NCBI GenBank assembly: GCA_013002475.1
Contig: JABDJM010000219.1
Location: forward strand, 1-7,424
From: Saprospiraceae bacterium
Lineage (GTDB): Bacteria > Bacteroidota > Bacteroidia > Chitinophagales > Saprospiraceae
DNA: 7,424 nucleotides
Reading direction: 5' to 3'
Below, one piece after another: positions 1 through 6,710 of this stretch (the first letter of the stretch is position 1; each line of letters starts with the position of its first letter). The notes beneath the pieces are model-generated. The model worked only from the letters and a program-made list of their open reading frames with translations. It was not told the origin of the DNA and did not search any database. The translations under genes and the position numbers were made by a program.

Positions 1-1269
1 GGCTTGGATACTGTGGCCTTTGCAGAATTCAATGATTTTCTGGTTCAAAATTTCCCATTAGTTGACTCCCTTCTGGAGCATGAGACCATTAATGAGTTTT
101 CCCATGTATTTGAATGGAAGGGTAAAGACGAATCACTTGAACCTATCCTACTAATTGCTCATCTGGATGTAGTGCCAATTGCCACCGAAACCGCCTGGCA
201 TGAGCCTCCTTTTTCTGGCAAAGTAAAAGAAGGATATCTATGGGGCAGAGGGTCGTTGGATGACAAGCTAAATGTCGTAGGAATTTTGGAGGCCGTGGAA
301 TGGATGCTGGAAAATCAATACCATCCCCAACGCTCGGTCTACCTGGCCTTCGGTCATGATGAGGAGATCGGAGGAGCCAAAGGGGCTCAGGCTATGGCAG
401 CGAAATTCCTGGAAGAAGGCCTAAGGTTCTCCTATGTGTTGGATGAAGGAATGATCATACTCGAGGAAGCCTTTCCGGGCCTAGAACCTCCGGTAGCCTT
501 TATTGGGTTGGCGGAAAAGGGATATACCAGTATGAAACTTGTTGTGGATGTAGGCGAGGGGGGTCATTCCAGCATGCCTCCAGCCATGACGGCCATTGGA
601 GCATTAGGCAAAGCGATCGCTGATCTGGAGGCAGACCCATTTGAGGGGTCCGTGGATGGCATCGCCGGGATGACCTTTGACTATATCGGGCCAGAACTTC
701 CATTCCTGCAAAAGGTCGTTTTTGCCAACCGTTGGTTATTTGAAGGTTTGTTAAAAAGGCAACTGTCAAAAGCCAAGACTACCAATGCCCTAATCAGAAC
801 TACAACGGCTCCCACCATTATTCATGGAGGCGTAAAGGATAACGTCCTGCCCTCCACAGCAGAAGCCACCATTAATTTTAGGATCAAGCCGGGAGAAACC
901 ATAGAAACGGTCACCGAGCGGGTTAATAAGGTCATAGATAATCCCAGAGTCAAAGTAGATCTGATGGATCAGGTATTTTCCTCAGACCCTTCAAAGGTCT
1001 CTCCTGTCGAAAGCTTTGGATTCAATACACTCCAGCATACTATCCAGGAGATCTTTCCTGAGGTTGTGGTTTCGCCAACCCTGGTCATCGCAGGAACCGA
1101 TTCACGGCATTATGAACCTGTAAGTGATCACATCTACCGCTTTATGCCTGTGCAGTTGAAAACTGAAGATCTGTCAAGAATTCATGGGAGCAATGAGCGG
1201 ATCCACATCGACCAATACCGAAAGCTAGTAAAGTTCTATATCCGGCTATTAGAAAACAGCACCAGGTAA
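1..1269 (+). CDS. M20 family zinc peptidase, PM20D1/carboxypeptidase S-like, 5'-truncated
   Basis: This is a metal-dependent amidohydrolase or carboxypeptidase of family M20, a family that cleaves or condenses N-acyl amino acids or trims peptides at a two-zinc site. Numbering from codon 2 of the window (position 4), the family motifs appear in order: LIAHLDVVP (residues 50-58, metal ligand H53, D55), WGRGSLDDK (80-88, bridging D86), FGHDEEIGG (116-124, catalytic E120 and ligand E121), LDEG (146-149, D147), the dimerisation-domain GHSSMPP (187-193), GTDSRHY (364-370) and the C-terminal HGSNERI (394-400, ligand H394). The frame is open to base 1 with no stop, so the start lies outside the window. 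Full-length PM20D1-like proteins run to nearly 500 residues, so I infer that some tens of N-terminal residues are missing; the TTG at position 4 is not a convincing start. The stop is TAA at 1267-1269, and rmlA converges 21 nt downstream. The family assignment is firm; the substrate is not known. Confidence 0.93.
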   Translation, partial: GLDTVAFAEFNDFLVQNFPLVDSLLEHETINEFSHVFEWKGKDESLEPILLIAHLDVVPIATETAWHEPPFSGKVKEGYLWGRGSLDDKLNVVGILEAVEWMLENQYHPQRSVYLAFGHDEEIGGAKGAQAMAAKFLEEGLRFSYVLDEGMIILEEAFPGLEPPVAFIGLAEKGYTSMKLVVDVGEGGHSSMPPAMTAIGALGKAIADLEADPFEGSVDGIAGMTFDYIGPELPFLQKVVFANRWLFEGLLKRQLSKAKTTNALIRTTTAPTIIHGGVKDNVLPSTAEATINFRIKPGETIETVTERVNKVIDNPRVKVDLMDQVFSSDPSKVSPVESFGFNTLQHTIQEIFPEVVVSPTLVIAGTDSRHYEPVSDHIYRFMPVQLKTEDLSRIHGSNERIHIDQYRKLVKFYIRLLENSTR

Positions 1270-1290
1270 TTATTGAAAAAGTAATGCGTT

Positions 1291-2154
1291 TTATCGCTTC
1301 AGAAGATTCAGCAAATACTCTCCGTATCCGCTTTTTATATACTTGTGACCAAGCTTTTCTAATTGGGCATCATCGATGAAGCCCATCTGGTGAGCGACTT
1401 CTTCAATACAGCCGATTTTTAAACCTTGCCGATCTTCTATGACCTCAATAAATTGTCCAGCCTGCATAAGGGATTTGTGAGTCCCGGTATCGAGCCAGGC
1501 AACTCCCCTTCCAAGGACTCCTACTTTCAAATTCCCGGCTTCGAGATAGATCCGGTTTACATCCGTGATCTCATATTCGCCTCTGGCTGAGGGTTCCAGG
1601 TTTTTACAAATATCAACCACATCCTTATTGTAAAAATATAAGCCAGGGACGGCGTAATTAGATTTTGGATGGGCTGGCTTTTCTTCAATAGAGATGGCCT
1701 TGAAATTATCATCAAACTCCACTACACCATATCTCTCCGGATCCGCCACCTGGTAGGCAAAGACAACTCCTCCTTCAGGGTTTGCACTTTCCCGCAGGAG
1801 CTCTTCCATTCCTGCACCATAAAATATATTGTCTCCCAAAATAAGGGAAGCAGGGTCACCAGCAATAAACTCTTCCCCGAGGACAAATGCCTGGGCTAAT
1901 CCATTAGGTTCATATTGAGGTACATAGGAAATGTTGCAGCCGATCTCGGATCCGTCGCCAAGAACCTTCTCAAAATTCGGTAGGTCATGTGGGGTTGAAA
2001 TGATCAGTATATCCCTTATCCCAGCGCTCATCAAAGTGGAAAGCGGATAATAGATCATGGGTTTGTCATAGACGGGCATAAGCTGCTTGGAAACAGCCAA
2101 AGTGAGTGGGTACAGTCGAGTACCTAATCCTCCTGCCAGAATAATTCCTTTCAT
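1291..2154 (-). CDS. rmlA: Glucose-1-phosphate thymidylyltransferase RmlA
   Basis: RmlA (RfbA) joins dTTP and glucose-1-phosphate to give dTDP-glucose and pyrophosphate. This is the first and feedback-controlled step towards dTDP-L-rhamnose and other dTDP-sugars for surface polysaccharide; it acts in the cytosol as a homotetramer. The 287-residue length is typical. Visible motifs are the nucleotide-binding GGLGTRLYP (8-16), [17 protein letters not shown] (22-38), GLAQAF (85-90), LGDNIFYG (106-113, metal-binding D108), EEKP (157-160), GEYEITD (192-198) and WLDTGTH (220-226). The ATG start puts MKGIILAGG at the N-terminus, exactly as in the family; no Shine-Dalgarno sequence is seen. rmlB, rmlC and rmlD are not in the window. 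The gene follows the receiver gene by 62 nt on the same strand, with a terminator-like hairpin between them, and I found no TAnnTTTG box in that gap, so how it is transcribed is unclear. Confidence 0.96.
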   Translation of the reverse strand: MKGIILAGGLGTRLYPLTLAVSKQLMPVYDKPMIYYPLSTLMSAGIRDILIISTPHDLPNFEKVLGDGSEIGCNISYVPQYEPNGLAQAFVLGEEFIAGDPASLILGDNIFYGAGMEELLRESANPEGGVVFAYQVADPERYGVVEFDDNFKAISIEEKPAHPKSNYAVPGLYFYNKDVVDICKNLEPSARGEYEITDVNRIYLEAGNLKVGVLGRGVAWLDTGTHKSLMQAGQFIEVIEDRQGLKIGCIEEVAHQMGFIDDAQLEKLGHKYIKSGYGEYLLNLLKR

Positions 2155-2192
2155 TGGATAATTTTATTGCCACGTATCGTATACGGAAAAAC

Positions 2193-2208
2193 GGAAAAGG
2201 TGTTTTCC
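2193..2208 (-). terminator. Possible intrinsic terminator after the receiver gene
   Basis: Read on the minus strand, GGAAAA-CACC-TTTTCC forms a 6-bp stem with a 4-nt loop, followed at once by GTTTTT. It lies 8 nt past the receiver stop codon and 38 nt before the rmlA start. The stem has only two G:C pairs, so termination would be weak or partial and some readthrough into rmlA is plausible. Confidence 0.4.
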
Positions 2209-2216
2209 TAAGAATT

Positions 2217-2588
2217 CTAGCTGACTCCTTGTTCCTGAAAGATCTTTCTGATCCTCAGACTTAGTTCCAGCGGTTTGAAGGGCCGGGTAACGAAGTCGGT
2301 GGCACCCAATCTGACAGCCTCAAGGATGTCTTCATCTTCTTCGATCCGACAGATCAAAACGATGGGTTCCTTTGATTTCTTTTCTTCTCTCAGCTTTTGG
2401 ATGAGGCTCAGCCCGTCAATATCCGTTGTTTGTTTATCAATAACGATCAGGTCAGGTTTGTCCTGATCATATAATTCCAGCGTTTCTTCTCCGGATTTTC
2501 CAATGGTGATATCGTGCCCCTGTTTATTGAGCCTAAATTCTAAAGCTGTCAGAAGCACATCCTCTTCCTCGCAAACCAGGATTTTCAT
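2217..2588 (-). CDS. Single-domain response regulator with degenerate switch residues
   Basis: This 123-residue, CheY-sized receiver domain has no output domain. Seen in the sequence are an acidic cluster EEED at 7-10 (family: paired Asp/Glu that bind Mg), the likely phospho-acceptor D51 in LIVIDKQTTDIDG, and the C-terminal signature DFVTRPF (98-104). Two nearly invariant switch residues are changed: the Thr after beta-4 is Cys80 (codon TGT at 2349-2351) and the Lys before Pro-Phe is Arg102 (codon CGG at 2283-2285). The usual Met-Pro after the Asp loop is Thr-Thr. In canonical receivers the Lys and Thr relay phosphorylation into a shape change, so this one may signal differently, act as a phosphate sink, or bind a partner without switching. 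It lies 60 nt downstream of the HPt gene on the same strand and has its own promoter-like TAnnTTTG box, so it could be made at a different level from the kinase. The stop is TAG. Confidence 0.9.
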   Translation of the reverse strand: MKILVCEEEDVLLTALEFRLNKQGHDITIGKSGEETLELYDQDKPDLIVIDKQTTDIDGLSLIQKLREEKKSKEPIVLICRIEEDEDILEAVRLGATDFVTRPFKPLELSLRIRKIFQEQGVS

Positions 2589-2608
2589 AATTCTAAAAAT
2601 GGTTGGCC

Positions 2609-2616
2609 CAAAAGTA
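2609..2616 (-). promoter_or_regulatory. Candidate Bacteroidota -7 box for the receiver gene
   Basis: The minus strand reads TACTTTTG, an exact match to the Bacteroidota -7 consensus TAnnTTTG, ending 20 nt before the receiver ATG. The -33 region is poor: TTTT lies 20 nt upstream where TTTG would be expected. If real, it gives a leader of roughly 12-15 nt and lets the receiver be transcribed apart from the kinase and HPt genes. Confidence 0.4.
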
Positions 2617-2648
2617 GGGAATTGAAGCCAGAACGGAAAAGTGAGGAT

Positions 2649-3017
2649 CTAGAGCTCGTCAAAGACTCCCTGGAGCTCCTCATGGACCTTTGGCCATGTG
2701 TTTTCGAGGATATCAATGAATCCCCTATAGGTCCCGGTATCCTCGGCATTTTTGCTGAGCATTTCCATTGTTTTATTGGCCTCTGTCATTTCGGGATTCC
2801 CGACAAAGGAAAGGGTGGATTTCATCTTATGAGCGACAGAACTAAGCTCTTTCCAGTTTTCTTCAGCGCAAAACTTTGCCATCTTTTCCAGCTCAAGGGG
2901 CATTTCTTCAAAGAGCATGCCCAGCATGACTTTTTTCATTTCTGCATCCCCATCGGACATCATGTTTAGATAATCCAGATTGATATAGGAGTAGGCCTTA
3001 TCTGTTTCCATTGACAT
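2649..3017 (-). CDS. Stand-alone histidine phosphotransfer (HPt) protein
   Basis: HPt domains are four-helix carriers that pass phosphate between receiver domains in a multistep phosphorelay. The product is about 122 residues and all helical in appearance, with the signature AHKMKSTLSFVG holding the phospho-accepting His63 and Lys66; the usual Gly after the Lys is Ser here. The open frame extends to a TTG at 3053, but that lies well inside the kinase gene. The ATG at 3017 gives MSMETDKAYSYINLDYL, a normal HPt start; a second ATG at 3011 would remove two residues. With the 3017 start the gene overlaps the kinase stop codon by 20 nt, so translational coupling is likely and the kinase is the obvious phosphate donor through its C-terminal receiver. 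No clear Shine-Dalgarno sequence is seen, consistent with coupling. The stop is TAG. Confidence 0.9.
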   Translation of the reverse strand: MSMETDKAYSYINLDYLNMMSDGDAEMKKVMLGMLFEEMPLELEKMAKFCAEENWKELSSVAHKMKSTLSFVGNPEMTEANKTMEMLSKNAEDTGTYRGFIDILENTWPKVHEELQGVFDEL

Positions 3018-4920
3018 AATTTGCAATTTTTGAGAATAACTGATCCGGATCAAATGGCTTCAGAACAAAATCATCAAATCCGTATTCCTTGAACTTTTCA
3101 TCCTTGGATATGTGCGCATGGGCAGTCATCGCCAGGATGGGTATATGATTTTTTTGAGGCATTTTATTACGCACAAAACTTACCGCCTCATATCCATCCA
3201 TTACCGGCATCTGAATATCCATCAGGACGATATCGAAATCATTTTCTGCTAATAGATCACAGCCTATTTTTCCATTGTCCGCAATCATAATTTCGATCCC
3301 CTCATACTTTTTCTCCAAAGTTTTTCGGGCTACCAGTTGGTTCATTTTATGATCCTCAACAAGCAGGAGTTTTAAAGGTCCTTGTTTTTGTACTTCTGAA
3401 ACTTGTGTTGCTTTGACTTCCTCCTCTACAAAATTTGGATCCCCTTCTGCCAATTGAATATCAAAATAGAAAACGGATCCTTTTCCAACTTCGGATCGCA
3501 CACCGATCTGTCCGTTCTGTTGATCCACAATATTCTTTGAGATAGCCAAGCCAAGTCCTGTTCCTTCAAAGATGCGATCCTTAGTTCTTATCCTTGTGAA
3601 AGTACCGAATACAGCATCTAATTTATCGTCAGGGATTCCGATGCCCGTATCTTCTACCTCGAAATAGAGCCTGGTTTTCTCCCCCTCTTTTCCACGATTT
3701 TGCACCCGTACAATGACATGTCCTTTATCAGTAAACTTCACAGCATTTCCCACCAGGTTGTATAGCACCTGATTCAGGCGAAGCTTATCACCGATCAGAA
3801 CATTCGGGACGTTAGAGGCGATCTCAAACTTAAAATCCAATTGCTTTTCTGTCGCTTTGTATTGCATGACATTGATCATGTTTTCCAAAAGCAGATTCAA
3901 TTGGAATGGTTTATCATCAAAAATGATCTTACCATTTTCCAGTGTAGAGATCTCAAGAATATCGTTGATAATCCCCAACAAAATTTCTGAGGATTGCTTA
4001 ATGCTATGAATGTATTTATACTGCTCAGGTTGCAGGTCAGTCTGGATTACCAGATTGCTCATACCCAGTATCGCATTCATGGGTGTGCGCATCTCATGAG
4101 AGATGCTGGCAATGAAACGCTCCTTCATCTTAGCTGACTGTTCAGCCACCTCCTTCGCCTTTCTAAGTTCTTCAGACTTTTTGGTCTCGGTAATATCCTG
4201 GATAATTCCATAAAGGGTCTCAGTATCCGGTGTTGGCCTTTGCATTTTGATCTGCACAAAAGCAATCCGCTTCTCTCCATCCTCCTTGATCATTTCCACC
4301 TCATCCTTAAACATCCCTGAAGCCATGGCTTTGTCTATCCAGGCTCGGACCTGATGAAAAGGGTGCTTTGGATCTATGAGCAGATCTTTAAGTTTGATCG
4401 CTTTCCGAGGTTTGAGACCGAATAGACGGAACACTTCTGAAGAAGCTTCAAATTCGTCTGAGGCAGGAATAAACTCCCAGTTGCCAATGTGGGCGATTCT
4501 TTGTGTCTCCTCGAGTCGCCTTAGGACATTCCGTCGCTCAATTGAGTAGCGAAGTGTCTTGGCGAGGCCATCAGCTTCAAAAGCACCTTTGACAAGAAAG
4601 TCCTGAGCGCCAGCTTTGACGGCATTTACTCCTAGTGTCTGATCGGAAAGTCCGGTCAGTACGATAACGTTATTGTCAGGGAATTTGGCAAGTAGCTTTT
4701 CAAGGGTTTCAAAGCCCCGGCTATCCGGTAAAGTCAGGTCAAGTAGTATTGCCTGGTATTCATTGCCTTCTTCGAGTCTGCTGATCCCATCGCCAAGAGT
4801 GGTCTCATGGGTGATCTCAAAATCACTCATCTCCGTGTCCATCAGCAGAAGCTCAACCAAGCGGGCATCGCCAGGGTTGTCCTCAATAAGCAGCAGCTTA
4901 TTAGCAACCTGAACTTCCAT
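2998..4920 (-). CDS. Hybrid sensor histidine kinase, REC-PAS-HisKA-HATPase-REC
   Basis: This is a soluble kinase of about 640 residues with no signal peptide or membrane segment. Numbering from the ATG at 4920: receiver 1 covers about 8-127, of the Rcp1-like type (IEDNPGDARLVE, acidic E13/D14, phospho-acceptor D61, T89, K111); a helical linker; a PAS domain at about 143-247 ending YGIIQDITETK; a coiled coil; HisKA with SISHEMRTPMNAILGM and phospho-His275; the ATPase domain with N box NLVGNAVKFT (388-397), G1 box DTGIGIP (424-430) and G2 box GTGLGL (453-458); and receiver 2 at about 516-637 (E522/D523, D568 in MDIQMPVMDG, T599, K621). Every catalytic residue is intact. An in-frame TTG at 4989 would add 23 residues, but it overlaps a promoter-like box, and the ATG gives MEVQVANKLLLIEDN, a standard receiver start. 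The kinase stop overlaps the HPt start. The signal is unknown; receiver 1 could take phosphate from another kinase and the PAS domain may sense a cytoplasmic cue. Confidence 0.93.
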   Translation of the reverse strand: MEVQVANKLLLIEDNPGDARLVELLLMDTEMSDFEITHETTLGDGISRLEEGNEYQAILLDLTLPDSRGFETLEKLLAKFPDNNVIVLTGLSDQTLGVNAVKAGAQDFLVKGAFEADGLAKTLRYSIERRNVLRRLEETQRIAHIGNWEFIPASDEFEASSEVFRLFGLKPRKAIKLKDLLIDPKHPFHQVRAWIDKAMASGMFKDEVEMIKEDGEKRIAFVQIKMQRPTPDTETLYGIIQDITETKKSEELRKAKEVAEQSAKMKERFIASISHEMRTPMNAILGMSNLVIQTDLQPEQYKYIHSIKQSSEILLGIINDILEISTLENGKIIFDDKPFQLNLLLENMINVMQYKATEKQLDFKFEIASNVPNVLIGDKLRLNQVLYNLVGNAVKFTDKGHVIVRVQNRGKEGEKTRLYFEVEDTGIGIPDDKLDAVFGTFTRIRTKDRIFEGTGLGLAISKNIVDQQNGQIGVRSEVGKGSVFYFDIQLAEGDPNFVEEEVKATQVSEVQKQGPLKLLLVEDHKMNQLVARKTLEKKYEGIEIMIADNGKIGCDLLAENDFDIVLMDIQMPVMDGYEAVSFVRNKMPQKNHIPILAMTAHAHISKDEKFKEYGFDDFVLKPFDPDQLFSKIANYVNGNR

Positions 4921-4986
4921 CTTCGAATTCAAATCCTTTGAGTCCACGGTATTGGCGGCTTGATCGGGAGTATTATAATTTGTCTC

Positions 4987-4994
4987 CAAAGCTA
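4987..4994 (-). promoter_or_regulatory. Candidate Bacteroidota -7 box for the kinase gene
   Basis: The minus strand reads TAGCTTTG, an exact TAnnTTTG, 66 nt upstream of the ATG at 4920. It overlaps the in-frame TTG at 4987-4989, so a transcript starting just downstream would lack that TTG; this supports the ATG start and implies a leader of about 55-60 nt. No good -33 TTTG is seen at 17-23 nt, so the call is moderate. Confidence 0.4.
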
Positions 4995-5022
4995 TTGGTT
5001 TTGAAGGAAAGATCCCTTAAAA

Positions 5023-5037
5023 TCCTCAATCTGAGGA
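5023..5037 (-). terminator. Possible terminator hairpin upstream of the kinase
   Basis: The minus strand reads TCCTCA-GAT-TGAGGA followed by TTTTAAG: a 6-bp perfect stem, a 3-nt loop and a short T run. It lies about 85 nt past the stop of the 112-residue gene and just before the kinase promoter candidate, a sensible place to end the lipoprotein-pair transcript. The T run is short, so termination may be partial. Confidence 0.4.
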
Positions 5038-5056
5038 GGATACGAAAAATCTTTGC

Positions 5057-5071
5057 GGACCTGCATGGTCC
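5057..5071. terminator. Second hairpin in the kinase upstream spacer
   Basis: GGACC-TGCAT-GGTCC forms a 5-bp G:C-rich stem. On the plus strand it is followed by TTCTTTTTG, the better T tract, yet no plus-strand gene ends here. On the minus strand the T run (ATTTTTC) begins only 7 nt after the stem. With the hairpin at 5023-5037 it makes a tandem pair in the 202-nt spacer 4921-5122, which otherwise holds no gene that I can support. It could be a weak bidirectional terminator or a leader structure. Confidence 0.3.
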
Positions 5072-5122
5072 TTCTTTTTGTACGCAAAAAACTATCCAAA
5101 AAGTGCTGATTCTACCTAGGAA

Positions 5123-5461
5123 TTAACGAGGCAAAAAAACGAAAGTTGCACTGGGAGGAGCAATCAAAAAGACGCAAACAAAGGCCTCAGGGTCCTTAAA
5201 CACCTCTCTGAACCGATCTACCCGGCTGGCTTCCACAAGGCCTTTTGTCACAAATTCCTCCAAGGTCGAGGCGTGAAGGTTCACCGCCGGGGCCGGTGCT
5301 TCCACCAAAGGGATGCCTAATTCGATGGCTTCCCTGGCGGCCACGATGATAGGATATTTGGAAACATCCTCGTTAAGAATGGTTTCAACTGCCTGGCTCA
5401 ACATATTCTTATAAGGGGCCAGATCATCCTGCAATTGAAAAAATAATTCTTCGGTATTCAT
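5123..5461 (-). CDS. Conserved-looking 112-residue protein of unknown function
   Basis: I do not recognise a named family. The product is cytosolic in appearance, with no signal peptide or membrane segment. Residues 1-30 (MNTEELFFQLQDDLAPYKN onward) look helical and acidic; a hydrophobic strand YPIIVAAREAIELGIPLVE follows at about 36-54, then a Pro/Ala-rich turn (EAPAPAV) and a helix around 66-90. The last stretch is very hydrophobic and strand-like (FVCVFLIAPPSATFVFLPR), as expected for the buried core of a small alpha/beta fold. The ATG lies 20 nt after the stop of the upstream lipoprotein gene, with a purine-rich GGAAG about 10 nt before it acting as a possible ribosome site, so the two are probably one transcript. 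Regular codon use and a compact fold argue for a real gene. Confidence 0.8.
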   Translation of the reverse strand: MNTEELFFQLQDDLAPYKNMLSQAVETILNEDVSKYPIIVAAREAIELGIPLVEAPAPAVNLHASTLEEFVTKGLVEASRVDRFREVFKDPEAFVCVFLIAPPSATFVFLPR

Positions 5462-5481
5462 GCTTTTTCTTCCGCTGTCTA

Positions 5482-6399
5482 CTAATAAAATTCCGAATCC
5501 AGATAGGAAAGGACATCGGTAGTTTCGATTAAGTTGTTCGGAATTTCGATCCTTTTCTTCTCTTTTAAATCAAATAGCAAGGGTTTTTGTTCTCCTTTGA
5601 TCCTGGCTATGGCAAATCTGCCAGTCTTGCGATCCCTGATAACCCTTCCGGAAAGTTCTTTTGAATATCCATCCATTTTTGACAAGTGGATCTTTCCCTC
5701 TATTAAATCGGAGATAACCGGATAAACGGTAGCATCTTCTTTGACAAAAAACAATTGCCGGATCACCTGGGACTCAGGGTCCTTGTATTCTGATTTCGGG
5801 AAAAAGGGTTTTGGACTTTTGACATCTGACAGGTCAAAGGCAAAGGTCCCTTTTCCTTTTTCAGCTCCCAATAGGACGGAACCCATTACGGTCAGACCCA
5901 AAGGTTGACCAGCATCTTGAGTCCGGGGTCTCGGACTCAAATATTTTGGGAACATCGGAGGAAGTAATTCCTTTCTCCTGGCATGGTAGCAATACACCTC
6001 ATCTATCCCCTGGACACAGACAACTTCGTTATTGCTTTCGTAAGTGTTACCCTGCAAAATGTAAGGAGTCGGTTCTTCACCAAAACCCGGAAGACTGTTA
6101 TAGCTGATCATATTACAGTCCCAAGTGGTGTACACCTGAAAGGTCCGGTAAAGAGGTTTGTTGAATTTGTTTATGTCATCCCCTTGAGCTGCCAATGCGA
6201 AAAGCATTTGCTTTTCTTTTAGCCAGTAGGATTGTCCCTTTTGGGGTTTACCATATATGCGGCAATCAAAAGTGTCGGGTAGGGCAACCGTAGTTACCGG
6301 CGTTTCAGTTTTAGTTTGGGATGCAGTATCGTTATTAGCTTGCTTACAAGCCTGCCAAAAAATTGGAGATAAGATCAACAGAAAAATTAACCTGTACAT
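5482..6399 (-). CDS. Predicted lipoprotein of unknown function
   Basis: This 305-residue protein has a short lipoprotein leader, MYRLIFLLILSPIFWQAC: one Arg, a hydrophobic core and a lipobox-like WQAC with the lipidated Cys expected at 18. The -3 residue is Trp, not the usual Leu, so the lipobox is imperfect. A Thr/Ser/Asn-rich tether (about 19-40) follows, then a body rich in short beta-strand patterns (for example FALAAQG, GLTVMGSVLLG, GTFAFDL, GRFAIARI, PLLFDLKEKKRIEIP). This suggests an all-beta fold, perhaps blade-like, but no family is recognised. Four further cysteines (46, 95, 128, 137) could form disulfides in the periplasm or at the cell surface. The ATG start sets the leader correctly. 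The gene ends with tandem TAG TAG codons and is followed after 20 nt by the 112-residue gene. It is divergent from the DUF3820 gene across 32 nt. Confidence 0.85.
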   Translation of the reverse strand: MYRLIFLLILSPIFWQACKQANNDTASQTKTETPVTTVALPDTFDCRIYGKPQKGQSYWLKEKQMLFALAAQGDDINKFNKPLYRTFQVYTTWDCNMISYNSLPGFGEEPTPYILQGNTYESNNEVVCVQGIDEVYCYHARRKELLPPMFPKYLSPRPRTQDAGQPLGLTVMGSVLLGAEKGKGTFAFDLSDVKSPKPFFPKSEYKDPESQVIRQLFFVKEDATVYPVISDLIEGKIHLSKMDGYSKELSGRVIRDRKTGRFAIARIKGEQKPLLFDLKEKKRIEIPNNLIETTDVLSYLDSEFY

Positions 6400-6402
6400 T
6401 TG
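6395..6402 (+). promoter_or_regulatory. Candidate -7 box for the DUF3820 gene, overlapping the divergent lipoprotein start
   Basis: The plus strand reads TACATTTG, an exact TAnnTTTG, 29 nt before the DUF3820 ATG at 6432. It covers the lipoprotein start codon on the opposite strand (CAT at 6397-6399). No good -33 TTTG is seen at the usual distance. Polymerase bound here would sit over the beginning of the lipoprotein gene, so the two divergent genes could interfere with each other. Confidence 0.4.
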
Positions 6403-6431
6403 ATTGATTAATGTTTTGCAATATAGGCTAA

Positions 6432-6686
6432 ATGAAATCCATGAATCAACCCAATCCCGAACTATTAAAACAACTTGTCCAGGTAAAAATGCCTTTTGGG
6501 AAATATCAGGGTAGGTTGATCGCTGATCTTCCTGAGCCCTACCTGATTTGGTTTAGAAAAAAAGGCTATCCAAAAGGAAAGTTGGGTGTACTAATGGAAA
6601 CTTGCTATGAGATTAAGTCAAACGGTTTAGAAGAAATTTTATATGAACTTAAATCCTTGTTCTCAGAAAAAACTGACAAGAAATAA
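6432..6686 (+). CDS. DUF3820 family small protein
   Basis: This 84-residue cytosolic protein carries the DUF3820 signature (a family also labelled putative quorum-sensing-regulated virulence factor). The conserved core is MPFGKYQGRLIADLPEPYL followed by IWFRKKGYPKGKLG at about 20-52, then the helical tail LMETCYEIKSNGLEEILYEL. The biochemical role of the family is not established; the aromatic, Lys/Gly-rich core suggests binding to nucleic acid or a protein partner, which is only inference. The start may be the ATG at 6432 or Met4 (6441); the first gives the longer tail and either leaves the domain whole. It is divergent from the lipoprotein gene, 32 nt away, and is followed after 24 nt by the Dabb lipoprotein on the same strand, so the two probably share a transcript. 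This pair is visibly richer in A and T than the genes on the left. Confidence 0.88.
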   Translation: MKSMNQPNPELLKQLVQVKMPFGKYQGRLIADLPEPYLIWFRKKGYPKGKLGVLMETCYEIKSNGLEEILYELKSLFSEKTDKK

Positions 6687-6710
6687 TTACTTTCGATTAA
6701 TATTTCGAGG

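Noticed and set aside
500..769. Minus-strand open frame of 89 codons inside the peptidase gene
   Set aside because: It lies fully within a strongly supported M20 gene, the product is Trp/Pro/Arg-rich with no domain, and no promoter or ribosome site is seen.
1270..1290. Shared terminator between the convergent peptidase and rmlA genes
   Set aside because: The 21-nt gap contains an A run but no stem of useful length, so I cannot support a terminator there.
2178..2185. Palindrome CGTATACG upstream of rmlA as an operator
   Set aside because: An 8-bp palindrome is common by chance, it is not part of a longer symmetrical site, and no regulator is linked to it.
2622..2969. Plus-strand open frame of 115 codons opposite the HPt gene
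   Set aside because: The minus-strand frame has the HPt phospho-His motif and overlaps the kinase as expected; the plus-strand product has no recognisable features and is a shadow.
3018..3053. Longer HPt reading from TTG at 3053
   Set aside because: It would extend deep into the kinase's terminal receiver frame and adds residues with no counterpart in HPt proteins; ATG codons at 3017 and 3011 fit better.
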